Shown here piece by piece: positions 12,268 through 23,956 of a DNA stretch of 64,000 bases (its first letter is position 1; each line of letters starts with the position of its first letter). The position numbers and the translations under genes were made by a program. Where the stretch lies: the NCBI GenBank assembly GCA_019916065.1, contig CM034240.1:17655894-17719893 (forward strand), in the 5' to 3' direction. Source of the stretch: Vitellaria paradoxa. Its lineage: Eukaryota > Streptophyta > Magnoliopsida > Ericales > Sapotaceae. The notes beneath the pieces were generated by a model, which was given only the letters and a program-made list of their open reading frames with translations, had not been told where the DNA came from and ran no database searches.

Positions 12268-13494
12268 TTGTCAATCTCTCCTCTTTCAATATTTTTGTGG
12301 AGTAGGCATATTCGCTTTTTTTTTTTTGGGTCCATAGAGTAGGCATATTCTCACCTTTCATAAAAGCCAAGATTTATTCGGGAAAAAAAAAAAAGCATAC
12401 GTTATAATTCTATCAAGCGAAATCTTCCGTGCACTAATTAAAATGGTTCAAGGCAGTGGATGGTTCAAAAAAAAAAAAAAAAATAAATAAATAAAAAATC
12501 CTAGTACTATATAAAAAAATATTTTTTTGTAGATAAGGTAAATACCAATAATAACACGCGGTTTGCACGCGCAAGGAGTCATAATAACAAATTGAATGAG
12601 AAGCGATCGAGCCACGCAAATCTCATTTCCCATCATGCATGGAATTAATTATTGCAACAACATATTAATGTTTTCAAATCAATATCTTCCTAAAAATTAA
12701 CCCAGATTATTATTATTATTTATTATAAATACTATTAAAAATTAGACATTCAATTATATATTTGTTTGAAATAACAAAAATTCTGAAAAAAACGATGAAA
12801 AATATTAAAAAATTTTAAAAAGATTCACTTTTTATCTCACTATACAAAATACAAATGCATAACTTATATCACTTTATCTCTTTTTATCTCATTTTTTGTC
12901 ACTCCAAACCCACCCAACGAATATTCTACTTAGGGGCGTTTGGAGATATAATTTTTAGTAATTTTTGGTATTTTTTTGTCAAAAGTCACTAGTTGTAATT
13001 TTTGGTATGTTTGGTGAATCAAATAGCAATTTTTCAGTAACGTTTAGCAATTTTTTATAATTTTTGGGTGTTTGATAAATTTTTTAGCAATTTTTGATTT
13101 TTTTAGTAATTTTTGATAATTTTTAGCAATTTTTAACAAATCTTAGTAATTTTTAGTAACTTTTGAGTTGAGAAGTTACTGTAATAGAGGAAAAAAGTGA
13201 TAAAATTTGGTGTTTTGTCAAACAATTAAAGTGCAAAACTTGATTTTTTTTTTTGGCTAGAAATTGTGATGACAAATGCTACCTTAATCCTTTTTTTTTT
13301 TCTTGCTAGGTAAATATTCCACTTAATTTTCTCTAACGAACTTGCAAGTCTTTAAAATATATTATAATAACAACAAAGTCAATTAATTACCAAAAATATA
13401 TATATATATATATAATAATACCATCACGGATCCGTCTCCCACTCTCTCTCTCTCTCTCTCTCAACTACCGTACTTGTTCCCATAAATAATTTAG
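12268..13494. other. Intergenic DNA with MITE fragments and simple repeats
   Basis: No supported gene. It contains poly-A/T runs at about 12464-12483, an A/T-rich region with MITE-like ends, repeated aatttttagtaattttt phrases at 12950-13160, a (TA)n tract near 13398-13413 and a (CT)n tract at about 13441-13461. Confidence 0.5.
12765..12917. mobile_element. Probable MITE of the GTTTGGAGTGAC family
   Basis: The right end ttttttgtcactccaaacccaccca reads TGGGTGGGTTTGGAGTGACA on the other strand, matching the end of the 3686-3841 MITE. The interior shares the pattern tttttatctcactatacaaa ... aacttatatcactttat. The left end (gtttgaaataaca) is degenerate. Confidence 0.45.
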
Positions 13495-14048
13495 GGGTAA
13501 ATTTTACTAACCTCCCCTGAGGTTTCTGATACCAACAGAAACCTCCCCTGAAATTTCTGAAATGACACTGCCCTCCCTTCCTTTACCAGATAAATTTCAC
13601 TAACCTCCCCTGATCTATTTTTTTCCGTAAAGGTCCTGTTTGGAGTAAGAAAAAATAAGATAAATTGAGATAAAATATAGTTTATGGTTGATTTTAGCGC
13701 TTTTTTTTTTCTGAAAAGTAACAAATTGTGGGATAAATTGAGATAAAATGTAGTTTTGGGTTGATTTTGGCATCTTTTTTTTAGAAAGTAGCAAACTGTG
13801 AGAACGAATTTTTCAAATCCGTTCCCACGGATTCAAAAAAATTCACAAAAAATAGCGACAATGATACTCGTTTGAAAGCTTTCGATGCAAAGAATATGAT
13901 TGTATACAAAATTTACATATTCAAAAATCTCAGGGGAGATTAGTGAAATTTACCCGATAAAAGAAAGAAGGACAGTGTTATTTCAGAAACCTCGAGGGAG
14001 GTTTCTGTTGGTGTCAGAAATCTTAAGGGAGGTTAGTGAAGTTTACCC
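13495..14048. mobile_element. Mutator-like MITE, 554 bp, with perfect 9-bp target duplication
   Basis: The element begins GGGTAAATTTTACTAACCTC and ends GAGGTTAGTGAAGTTTACCC. Inverted terminal regions extend about 120 bp on each side (13495-13615 and 13927-14048) and share cctcccctgaggtttctg/cagaaacctc-type blocks. The 9-mer ATAATTTAG flanks both ends (13486-13494 and 14049-14057), the length expected for Mutator-type insertion. A nearby duplicate of the target (around 14127) has this 9-mer only once. The middle (about 13625-13925) differs from the arms and contains a cctgtttggagtaag phrase, probably a further nested MITE. No protein is encoded. Confidence 0.85.
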
Positions 14049-14168
14049 ATAATTTAGGCACCGAATTTGAATGGAATACGTATGGAATATATCTCTCTCT
14101 CTCAACCACCGTACTTTTTCCCATAAATAATTTAGGCACCGAATTTGAATGGAATACGTATGGAATAT
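14049..14168. repeat. Tandem duplication (~78 bp) around the MULE-MITE target
   Basis: The phrase ataatttaggcaccgaattt followed by gaatggaatacgtatggaat occurs at 14049 and again at about 14127, separated by ctctctctctcaaccaccg. The same CT tract and cccataaataattta occur left of the MITE at 13440-13493. The locus was therefore a tandem duplicate before the MITE entered the first copy. Confidence 0.8.
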
Positions 14169-14470
14169 CTATCTTTTTAAATACTTTATGTAATTTAACT
14201 ATTTATTTTTTTATTTAAATAAGTGATTTAAAAATAAATATATAATTTAAGTAACATCTAAAACAATAAAAATTATAAAATAGTATATCTCTTTTTTAAT
14301 AATATTTTATATATTGAATTATGTATTAAAAATAAATTAATTTTATCATACATGATATATTTGTATGTATAATTAACAAAAAAATATATATATACATTTA
14401 TTATATCATGGTGTGTTTGATTTAAAATTTTTTTATAATATTATAAATCAACCGAGAAATTCTTCTATTA

Positions 14471-14607
14471 GGTGTGTTTAGTTTGCAAACAAACTCTAAA
14501 AATCTCAATAAATCTCTATTAATTTTATATCACATCAACTTTTTTTTTTATTATATACCTTACATGTATCACGACCTCTCAATTTTTCTCGTACTCTAAA
14601 CTCATCC
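14471..14607. mobile_element. MITE directly upstream of the CML promoter
   Basis: It starts GGTGTGTTTAGTTTGCAAAC and ends GTACTCTAAACTCATCC, read on the other strand as GGATGAGTTTAGAGTAC. ATTA occurs immediately before (14467-14470) and after (14608-14611), consistent with a target duplication that includes TTA. It is about 137 bp, AT-rich and non-coding. Its right boundary overlaps the gene's likely TATA box. Confidence 0.6.
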
Positions 14608-14609
14608 AT

Positions 14610-14616
14610 TATAAAT
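14610..14616 (+). promoter_or_regulatory. Likely TATA box of the CML gene
   Basis: TATAAAT lies 92 bp upstream of the start codon at 14702. A transcription start about 30 bp downstream would give a 5' leader of roughly 60 nt, normal for plants. The motif straddles the ATTA target site of the adjacent MITE. It is inferred from sequence only. Confidence 0.5.
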
Positions 14617-14701
14617 CAGCCCCGACCCATCCATTCCCTATTCAAACCGAGAAATTCCTCTGTTTTCCCTCGAATTCTGAAAGAGGAACCGAGGTGCAGC
14701 A

Positions 14702-15229
14702 ATGGCGACGGGGAACGCAGACCCCAACCCAACTCCAAAGCCATCCGTATACCTACAGGACATGGAGGAGGTGAAGAGGGTGTTCAACCGCTTCGACGCC
14801 AACGGCGACGGGAAGATCTCGGTCACGGAGCTCGTCAACGTTATGAAGGCCCTGGGTACCGACACCTCCGATGAAGAAGTGAACCGGATGATGGACGGAA
14901 TCGACACCGACCGCGACGGTTTCATCAATCTCCACGAGTTCGCAGAGTTCTGCAAGGGCGATAGCTCCCCCGTCGGCGGAGTGGGCGGCGACGACGACGA
15001 TCTTCAGGAGCTCAGGGAAGCGTTCAAGCTCTACGACCAGGATAAGAATGGTCTCATATCGGATGCGGAGCTCCACCAGATCTTGACCCGCCTGGGGGAG
15101 AGGTGCTCCGTCAAGGACTGCGCCCGAATGATCAAATCCGTTGACTCCGACGGCGATGGCTTTGTCAACTTTGAAGAGTTCAGGAAAATGATGACCAACA
15201 CCGCTGCCACTGCTAACGGAATAGTCTGA
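14702..15229 (+). CDS. CML27: Calmodulin-like calcium-binding protein (CML26/CML27 type), four EF-hands
   Basis: An intronless 175-residue protein with four canonical 12-residue EF-hand loops: D32-E43 (DANGDGKISVTE), D68-E79 (DTDRDGFINLHE), D112-E123 (DQDKNGLISDAE) and D148-E159 (DSDGDGFVNFEE). Each has acidic residues at positions 1, 3 and 12 (N is used at some inner positions), so all four should bind Ca2+. A glycine/aspartate-rich linker (about 86-100) separates the two EF pairs, and the N-terminal 15 residues are Pro/Ala/Asn-rich. There is no N-terminal glycine after Met and no C-terminal prenylation box, so it is probably a soluble cytosolic/nuclear Ca2+ sensor that binds target proteins. 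Similarity to Arabidopsis CML26/CML27 and to the olive pollen protein Ole e 8 is recalled from family knowledge. The start codon follows a TATA box by 92 bp and no upstream in-frame extension is needed. Coding sequence is GC-richer than its surroundings. A 163-codon antisense frame is a by-product of that composition. Confidence 0.93.
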   Translation: MATGNADPNPTPKPSVYLQDMEEVKRVFNRFDANGDGKISVTELVNVMKALGTDTSDEEVNRMMDGIDTDRDGFINLHEFAEFCKGDSSPVGGVGGDDDDLQELREAFKLYDQDKNGLISDAELHQILTRLGERCSVKDCARMIKSVDSDGDGFVNFEEFRKMMTNTAATANGIV

Positions 15230-16803
15230 ATGAAATATTGGCACGACTAGTCCACCGCTACATGTACCCTTGAAAAGTTTGGGATATGGGATTAGTTGTA
15301 ATCGAATTGAAATTGTATTAAATTTAAGATATTGTTAAAAAATAAAATATTAACTATATATAAACTTGTGGTTGAATAATTGGGTGCATGTGTTTGTTTG
15401 TTTGTTTTTTTTTTTTTTTTGATATTTCAAGATATCTGATTCAATTTGCGCAGACCTTAACTAATTTCTGAAATTCTAAAGTTAACGATCGGGTGAATCT
15501 TCAGTGGCCGTGAAGATATTCGAATTAGTGATTGGGTGCATGTGTTTAGAATTGTATAAATTAATATAAATTTGTAAAAATTATAATCTCGTAATTTATA
15601 TTATAAGTAAAAAAATTTATTCCATCATTAGAAAATTTAAATTATGAGCGCTATTATCGCAAAATTTATCTGATTTTAATACATAATTTTACAAAAAAAA
15701 AAAAAAAGTGAAAAAAATATATAAAAATATAATTTAAAGTAAATGTAAACATAAAGAATCAACGAACTTTTTGAAAAAGTGTCATTTACACGTTTTTAAT
15801 CCTATCTCAATTCTTTGGGTAGGACACTTGTACAAACGTGATTATTAATTGTATTTAAAAAAAAATTAATATCACACTTATCCAAACATTTTGTTTTATG
15901 CTTAAAATAATCTCACAATATTTAACAGTTTTAAAAATAATTATTTTATCCAGTATTTTATTTTTTTATCATTTATTAAATTTTTGATAATTTTTAAATT
16001 TTAGATCACGAGATTTGATTTTAAAGTCGTAATACTGTTGCTGTCGAATTTGCGTGTCGAGCATGGCGTGGGTCATAGGGCCTCCATTGCCAAGTGGTGC
16101 GTCCGAGATCATCCAAGAGTGGTGAAAAATATATGATTTTGATTTGAAAAGGGCCACGATATAGAGATTTAATTCGAGTCGCCTTTACGGACATTAGCCT
16201 TTGTTTCTCTATAGCATTTGGACTTGGTTTACGTGACATTTGATTATGGTACGTAATTTTTTTATGTGACATTCGATTGTGGTACTTAATTTTGTTAGCC
16301 TACTCGGCATAGTGCAATTTCTTGGCTCTATAGCTTTGGTTATTCATGTCCAGATGTGACATTTTTGGGTCCGAATGTTTGTGGCTTGGGTTTCCTTTTG
16401 GGCTTTTTCATGTATTATTGGGCCCCAACTTGGGCTCCTTATATGTTAATTGATCGTTGTTTAGACCTTAATTTCACCAATTTGATCCCAAAAACATATA
16501 CAACCAGATTTACGTTCATAAATCAAATAAAATTATATAAATTAAATAAAATTTTAATAAATTCAGCGAAATAATATTCTCAAATAAATAATATTTTATC
16601 ATAATCACAGCCACTAACCTAGTCAATGTTAATCCTTGGCAATGCTAATAATTAAATAACTACAATTGCACTGTTTAATATAAACAAATCAGAAACATAC
16701 TTTTGAAGAACCTTATCAATGTATGTAAAAAAACCTATAAACTATAAGGTTACCTTAAGTGGACTAATTATGTTTTGTGAATGTGTCTAAAAAAAATGTT
16801 GCA
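15230..16803. other. CML 3' region and intergenic DNA
   Basis: AATAAA-type signals near 15340 probably serve the CML transcript 3' end. A (TTTG)n/T tract follows at 15388-15420. From 15530 to 16800 the DNA is AT-rich with no recognisable gene. The segment 16020-16460 is more complex and may be an old retroelement, but I see no diagnostic feature. Confidence 0.5.
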
Positions 16804-18905
16804 TGTAATATCCGGTATTTAATTTTAACTATTTGTGTATTATTTTGGGTTAATAAAATATTTAAAATGAGATTAGGTTAATTTATTTTATTTTTTCTGG
16901 GTTGAGTGTTGCTCGAATTGGCATTGGGTTGGACATTTGAGCCAAAAGCCTAGCCTATTTCTTTCCTTTATTTATTTATTTCTTTTTTTTTCTTTTCTCT
17001 CGAGTGGCTCTTCGCCATCCCAAAGGAAAGGAGGAGAGAACGGAAAGAGAGAGAGAAAAGAGAGGAGAGAGAGAATAGAGAGAGAAAATGTGTTTCAGAA
17101 AAGGAAGATAGCGGATCCTTGTATCTTCGACGTTGTGATTATCGTGACAGTGTCGGATCGTGGTAATTTTGTTTGAGGTGAGAGAAATGGAAGAAATAAA
17201 TTTTGGAGCTGCAAGATTCTCCCTTTTTTTCCTCATCTGTTCTTCAAATCTTAGGTAAGTGGGACTTATTTTTGTATTTTAGACATTATTAGGAAGATTT
17301 TGACATATTATTCGTTGATTATTTTTAGGATTTGGAGGATTGTGTATATATATGTATATATGAATGTGTGTATATATATGTGTATCTATATGTTGAGATT
17401 TTCCATGTATATTGAACTATTGTTGAATCAAATGTGGTAGAAACATATTATTAAGATGTTTGAACATTTATATATGATTGATTGTTAAGTTTATGCCTTG
17501 GATGAGTGATTTGGAGTCTCTTAGAGGCTAACTCAGAAATCAGGTTCTAGGTGCTGGCGTCTAGAAGGCAACCCTGGCATCTGGAAGGCGTTTGGTAGTA
17601 AAGCCAAATGTTGGCATTTGGTGCTGGCATCTAGACGGCAAAGCTGGCATCCGAACGGCGCTCAGTAAAATGTCAAAAAATGTAAAATTTTGATTTCAAA
17701 ACTCATACTTTGTACCTAAACCCATATGTGGTTAATTTTAAAATATTAAATCAATCCCATATTATCATCAAGCTTAATGGGAATGCATCATTATATTGAG
17801 ATAATATTTATTTACATGATTGAGCGTATCATGTGCATGGGACTGAGATTGTATTATCTGGTTTGATATTGTGATTATTGACTGGCCGAGAGTATTATAT
17901 TGATGTTTTGACGTGTTGAGGCATGGGTTATACATATAAACAGGATCTATGATTTTGAGAAAATGATGAAATGAAAATTTTGAATTACTAGACGATCCTT
18001 AGTTGATATATAGAACTAAAGTTTAATTATTGGAACTAAGACGTTAATCTTAAGATGTTATTTATATTAATTACTACTTAAGTTAAGCAGACACCTGACT
18101 AGGGATGCAACACAGTTTCCCTGCATCTTATACTGATGGGGGTATAACATGATTCCTTACTCGATATATATATATATATATATATTGAGATATACATTCA
18201 CTGTAAGCGTAAACGATACGGTTGGTTATCTTGTGTGTTTTGCTAAGCATCACTCGTCCCAAGATATGGTTGGAGTAGATGGAGATTAGAGATGCATTGG
18301 CATTGCATTCCATCATTATCCTTTGCAGGAGATTACATATATTATTGTTATATGTTGGTATCCTAAAGTTGTTAATTATAAGGATGTTTAATATGTGATT
18401 TATTGATGAAGAGCTAAGTTGTGAACATAAAGTAATAAAGTTAGAAACTACGGTAACTTGATTCTTGAAGTGGGATACGTAAGCAAGTAAGGTTAGGGTA
18501 GTCTAAGTCTGATATTAACTGTGGATAATAATAATTGTGTTTATTCTTCTAAATTGAGAGTTGAATTATTTATTATAAATTGTGTGACTCAAATTGTGGG
18601 TTTATTACTTATCTTTATAATATCATTATTGAGAGATATAAACATGAATATAGTATATGTTCTGATTGTGCAGAACTCTGATGTTGTCTTTAAGATAACG
18701 TTGATTGGTTTATACCATTGTTCAATTATTGGTGATATTCTTTAATATCCTTTAATATACTTTTTATATAAGAATGCGGGATATTTGTGAATATTTAAAT
18801 GGATATTTAAGATATTGACTTAACTTGAGATAGATTTTAATCGGTATTAATCATTCCCATATTCTAAAGCCTTCCGTTTTGGACAATTAACTTAAGGGCG
18901 TGACA
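16804..18905 (+). mobile_element. Probable solo LTR (Ty3/gypsy type), ~2.1 kb
   Basis: It starts TGTAATATCCGGTATTTAAT and ends ...CTTAAGGGCGTGACA, which are LTR-like TG...CA ends resembling plant gypsy LTRs. The interior has a purine-rich GA tract (about 17030-17090), short repeated phrases (ctggcatct(g/a)gaaggc, 17540-17660), (TA)n tracts near 17345 and 18165-18184, and no coding capacity. No second LTR or pol domain adjoins. The flanking pentamers TTGCA and CTACA match at only three of five positions, so the target duplication is not convincing. The right end overlaps a CACTACAAAAAA motif. Confidence 0.45.
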
Positions 18906-21900
18906 CTACAAAAAATCATTTTATCAACAAGACTTGTATAGTTTAACTATTAGATAAATTCAAATAGATAACTCAAAATATTAACTCAAAAGCCAAAATT
19001 TTTATAACAAGTATGTCTAAAGCTAATTATTCAAAGTATATGAATTTAAATTTAATGATGTCTTTTTAAGTTGATCATCGTGATGCGATTATGGGAGGAT
19101 ATCTGAGCTTGTGAAATTGTGAGTTTTGGTAATTTCATCATCTTTTCAATTTCTCTTCAAATAAAAAATAGAAGGGTGTCATTATTCGTAGGCCTACTTT
19201 TTCTCCCGTAGCCCAGTTAATTCATGAATCTGATGTTTTCTCTAAATAACTTAATAATTTCTCCATGCAACTTACAAATTGTACCTAAAATTCTAAAATA
19301 CCTATTCCCTTTCTAAAACCCTTAAAATATTAGAAACCATAAAATTTACACGTGGATATCTACGTGTCTTTATGTTGCTCAACGCTCTCCATCCCATCGC
19401 TGCCCCAGCAACACCACCACCATCGGCGGCTATCGACGTGTGCCACCACCAACACCAATATCTTCCCCTCTTCTCTAAGATATGTCTTGCTCTTACTCTT
19501 TCTCTTTCTTGGTCTCCCTTTGGTTTCTCACTATCTTAGTCTCTCTTTAGTAATACATACATACACACTATATATACGCACGCTCGTTCCGGTAGGTTGA
19601 TAATACATACAAACATGCATTGTGCCTTAGTTTTTGAAATTTTGAAATTATATAATTGATTTTCAATAGATGCATGTTTGATTGAACCCACTGTTAATAC
19701 ATGATGATTAGTAGAAATTAAAAACCCACTGTTGACATGATGTAATATTTTCAATCGATACACGTCAAAACTCTGTACTTGTTTCAATAAGAGACTATCA
19801 AAATGTTATATGATCATTAAGAAAAAATATCAAAATTGCAAGAACCTGTTGAAATATTTTAATTTTTTTAGTAACCAGTTGTTGAAATGTTTCATTTATT
19901 TCGGTGTGAAAGTGTTAAAAGTTTATATGGTTAATTGCTGAATTTTTTTGGCAATTGATTGTTAAAATTATTTGATTGTTTTAGCAAGCACGTATTGAAA
20001 GTTTTAATTTGTTCGTTAATCAGTTCCTGAAATGTTTCGTTTATTTTTCGACAATGTGTTTCAGCAAGTGATCGTCAAATTGGTTTGATTGTTTAAGCAA
20101 GTAGTTATTAATATTATTTGCCTTTTTTTTAGCAAGTTCTTGCTGAAATTTTATATAGTTTTCAGTACGTTTTGGTTGAAGTTTTGCAATTTTTTGATTG
20201 ATTGCTGTGAATTGTATCTTCTCTTTCCTTCTTTTCAACACACTTTGGTAGTTTTACTTTCTTTTTTCTCCACTTGTACCATTTATTTATAAGTTTGATA
20301 GACACTAATTTGTATTATTGGCTATTTAAACACAGGTTATGCATCGACTTTATAGAGGCCGAGGCGGTGATCGAGATTAGGCTTGAGATCAGCCGGAGGA
20401 TGTTACACTAGTTAGAGATCGGGCTTGAGGCTGGGGTTAGTGTTGGGGCCGGGGCCGGGGCCTTGTGGGAGAGGACGTATCACTAGTGGATGTACTAAAA
20501 GTTGAGGTTGATGATGTTGCTGTATTTTACATTCGGGTAGGCCCGAGGACCTTAGTTTGTTAAAGAATTTTAAAACGGATATGGCTCATGCGATATTAGA
20601 CGAAGACAAATAGAAACCATTGACTTAAAACATTATGTTTTTTTGGAGGTGTTGTGGTTTTACACTGTGGACATGATGTATTTTGGATTTTTTTTAACAT
20701 ACTTCATCTTTTTGTTTATATTTTTTGTTTCTGTTTTGTATTTTTTGTGTTCTGTTGTCATTTTTGTCTAAAATAAAAATTGAAACTGTGTTTGGAATTA
20801 CAGCCTATTTACAATTATTAATTTTTTTATTTTCATAAAATATTTAGCTTTATCAATTAAATTATAATTAATATATTTTATTCAATTGTTTTTAAATTCA
20901 TTTAATTTTATGATAAATAAAAAAATATATTAATTATAATTTAATGATTTTATTTATTAAAAATAATTGAATAAAATATAGTTCATAATAAATTAAATAA
21001 TTTAATAAAATATATTCCATATTAATTAAGTTAACTAAGTTAATTTAAATTAATTAATTTATTTATTTATTTATTAAAAATAAATGAATATAATATATTA
21101 CTTATTAATTTAGATAAATAATTTAATTTAATTATATTATATTTTAAAAATAAATTTAGTTTAATAAAATATTTGAATACACTAATTCATTTTAAAAAGA
21201 TACAACAAAAATGGATAAAATGTTAAAATTGACAAAATTTTTGTAACAGAAAAAAAAAAAAGTCTGATTGCATAGCACAATATCCCAAAACTATATTAAA
21301 AGTTCGACATGTAGCTGCACATTTGCACATTGACTAAACTTCTTTTTTGGTAAGTAAGCTAGTGAAAATTTAGGCAAAACTTATACGTCAAAACACGTTA
21401 GATCAACATAGTATCAAAACTTAGTCATCATGTATATCAAGTGACTCCTAGGTTGCTACATCATCTCCAATTAAAGTTTTGAACTCCTCCATTCAGGCAC
21501 AAAAAGATACTTTCCATTCTTTGACTTCCTCGTGCCTACATTTGAACCAATTGTTGGCTGTAGGTGGGATTGGGGAATCTGGTTTAAGCTTAACGTGTCA
21601 TAGTCAGGAATTTGAATAACATTAAAAAGAATTTATACTCATATCCAACTAATGAAAAAAAAACAATAGACAAAAACATACCATTACAAAATGATTTTCA
21701 TTCACGTACAAAATGGCAATTACTCTTATTTGTTTTGAGAATAAAAGGCAAGATCAGAGTGGGAGGAAGGTAAGGCATTGGCGTAGGGATAGAAGGACAA
21801 CCACCAAATTATATGTAGAAGCCACAATATGACCTACATTAGGAAAAGACTTCCTTGTACTTCAGTTCTTTGTCATCTTCTCTGACCTTTTAATAATAAT

Positions 21901-23260
21901 TATCAATCTGTGTTGCTTGTCGGTTGTTGTTATCCAATGTCTTAACTCATTATCATTTGAGAAAAAACTACAAATATGGTTCAAAATTTAATTCAGTGCC
22001 CAATAAGGGAAAAATCATTCAAAATAAAAAGTCATAAATTATTTCAATTAAAACACTCACAATGTTCGTCTTAAAAATTCATGTGTAATCGTATAAGCCT
22101 AAAGGACTTATATCGTTGCCATACGTTGAAGCATCACCCTAAAAGTACCAAAGATAGAAAAAAAAATTTCAAAAAATGAGTTTTTTTCTCTCTATTTATG
22201 TTTTGGTAGTTAGCCGTTGAAAAGATATAATATTTTCAGTGCACACATGTTGAAAAATATACTTATTATGATAGGGCGCTGTTGAAATACCTAAAGTATT
22301 TTAGCAAGTATTTGTTGAGAATTATTTTAGGAAAAAAATTTCCTCTCTGATACTATTGTAGTAGCATATTGTCGAAATATTATACAAATTTCAGCAAGTG
22401 TCTATTGACATATGTTAACTACAAAGGGGACTATTGAAAATTATTTTTTAAAAACAATTCATAGTAGATCGGTAGCACTCTATCGAAATATTATACATAT
22501 TTCAGCAAGTAGCTATTGAAATATGCTAATTATTTCAGAAAATAACATATATATTTCGCTGGTTAACTATCAAAATAATTAACTTAATTCAACATATGCT
22601 TGTTAAAAAATACTAACATTTGCAATAGAGTGATATCAAAAAAGAGTAACAATTTCGATGGACTAGTGTTAAAATTCTAGGCAAGATAGATAGAATAAAA
22701 TTTTACTCCTGTTACGACTTTCCGTCCCAAACAACGATCTCCATCCCAACAATCTCCATTTCCAGCGTCATTCTGCTCAAAATTTCCAATATAACTTGAT
22801 TCTATTACTAATTCTTTTCAGTTTATATCTTCGAAACCTAAATTTTCGTTTTCTTCTTTGTCAATGGAAAGAGAGGAACCTTGTATTTCTATCTTCTTCT
22901 CCATAAAGGTGATAGAAGATGAAGAGTGATAAAGAGAGGACCAAAGAGTGAGGGAACCGAGAATGAGTGAGAAGAAGAAGAACAAATGTGACAAACGAAG
23001 AAGAACGGAGGCGAGAAATGACAATGGTAAACAACAGTGAACACGTTAAAGAAGAAAAAAAAAGAAACAGAAAGGAAAAAGAGTAAAGAGAGATTGGGTT
23101 CTTAGGGAGAAATTTTTTGTAGTGTTTTTTAGAACGTGGGTTATGTGAAGTAAATATTGAGGGTAAAGAGGTCATTTTACATCAGGGCATTTTTGTCCAA
23201 AAATAGAAAAAATTTGACTGGGCTGTGGGAGAAAAAATAGGGTTACGAATAACAGCACTT
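18904..23260. mobile_element. Composite inverted-repeat DNA transposon region (CACTA-like ends plus second TIR pair)
   Basis: Two offset end pairs are visible. CACTACAAAAAAT at 18904 faces its reverse complement ATTTTTTGTAGTG ending at 23124, with no matching 3-bp flank (TGA versus TTT). A second pair, about 55 bp each, is left 19174 onward (attattcgtaggcctacttt, ttctcccgtagcccag) and right ending about 23260 (ctgggctgtgggagaaaa, ttacgaataacagca). Inside both, short degenerate phrases such as ttcagcaagt-(a/g)-ctattga and gttgttgaaat repeat at 19840-20210 and 22200-22670, as in CACTA subterminal regions. The interior has no recognisable transposase. The two pairs interlock rather than nest, so the exact element boundaries are unresolved. 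Confidence 0.5.
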
Positions 23261-23279
23261 AATTTAACCCCTTGCGTGT

Positions 23280-23956
23280 TTATTTTATGTTCTACCACGA
23301 TGTAGGATAGATTTAAACTATAAATTTGAAGTTTTGTTGATGTCTATACATATATAGATGTGTTTATATGTATGTGAGCAATATTTTTTAATAAACCTTT
23401 GAATTTGTATATTTGTGCACACATATGCACTGCTCCACTTACTAAATTATTGAGCTCATCTCTTTCATATTACAGGTGATTCCTCGAGAGATAAGAGTAG
23501 TAAACCGAAGTTGAGTTAGATATTATTGGTTGGACCGGGGGATTATATGCCATTATCTTATGTTGTATGCTTGTTTGTGTCACTTGAGATGTGGGTTCCA
23601 AGACAGAAACTTATGTATTATTATCTTATTTAAGAGTAGAAATTTATCTACTAAAGTGCATGTGAGATTCCGTGACTTGATAAATCTTATTTGGTGGTTA
23701 CTTGGATAGTAATTCATTTATTTATGTTGATCATTTCTATATGAGAATTAGGGGCAATGGCATGTTAGAAATCTATTAATATTATTACTAAATCTACTAC
23801 TGTTATTATTATATATTGTACATGTTGACACAAATTTTGATAAAAGTGGTCATTGTTTATTAATTGATCCAAAATTAGAGTAGATTTTATTTTGATTTAA
23901 ATTAACTTTCATATTTCTATGTTATCTATTTTGGGTATATTGATTTAGGGTGTGAC
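23280..23956 (+). mobile_element. LTR 3'-end-like fragment
   Basis: The tract ends ...tatattgatttagggtgtgac near 23957, resembling the 3' end of gypsy LTRs (compare gggcgtgaca at 18905). It contains no gene. It may be the remains of an LTR disrupted by neighbouring transposons. The assignment is weak. Confidence 0.28.

Noticed and set aside
14753..15244. 163-codon reverse-strand frame across the CML gene
   Set aside because: It is the antisense shadow of the GC-richer EF-hand coding sequence. The + strand frame has four perfect EF-hand loops.
16937..17236. Frames rich in Arg/Glu/Lys or Ser/Leu
   Set aside because: They are translations of the GA-rich tract inside the probable solo LTR.
22861..23175. 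Overlapping reverse frames of 68-104 codons rich in Ser/Leu/Phe
   Set aside because: They arise from a purine-rich (gaagaagaag) tract near the right end of the composite transposon. Low complexity.
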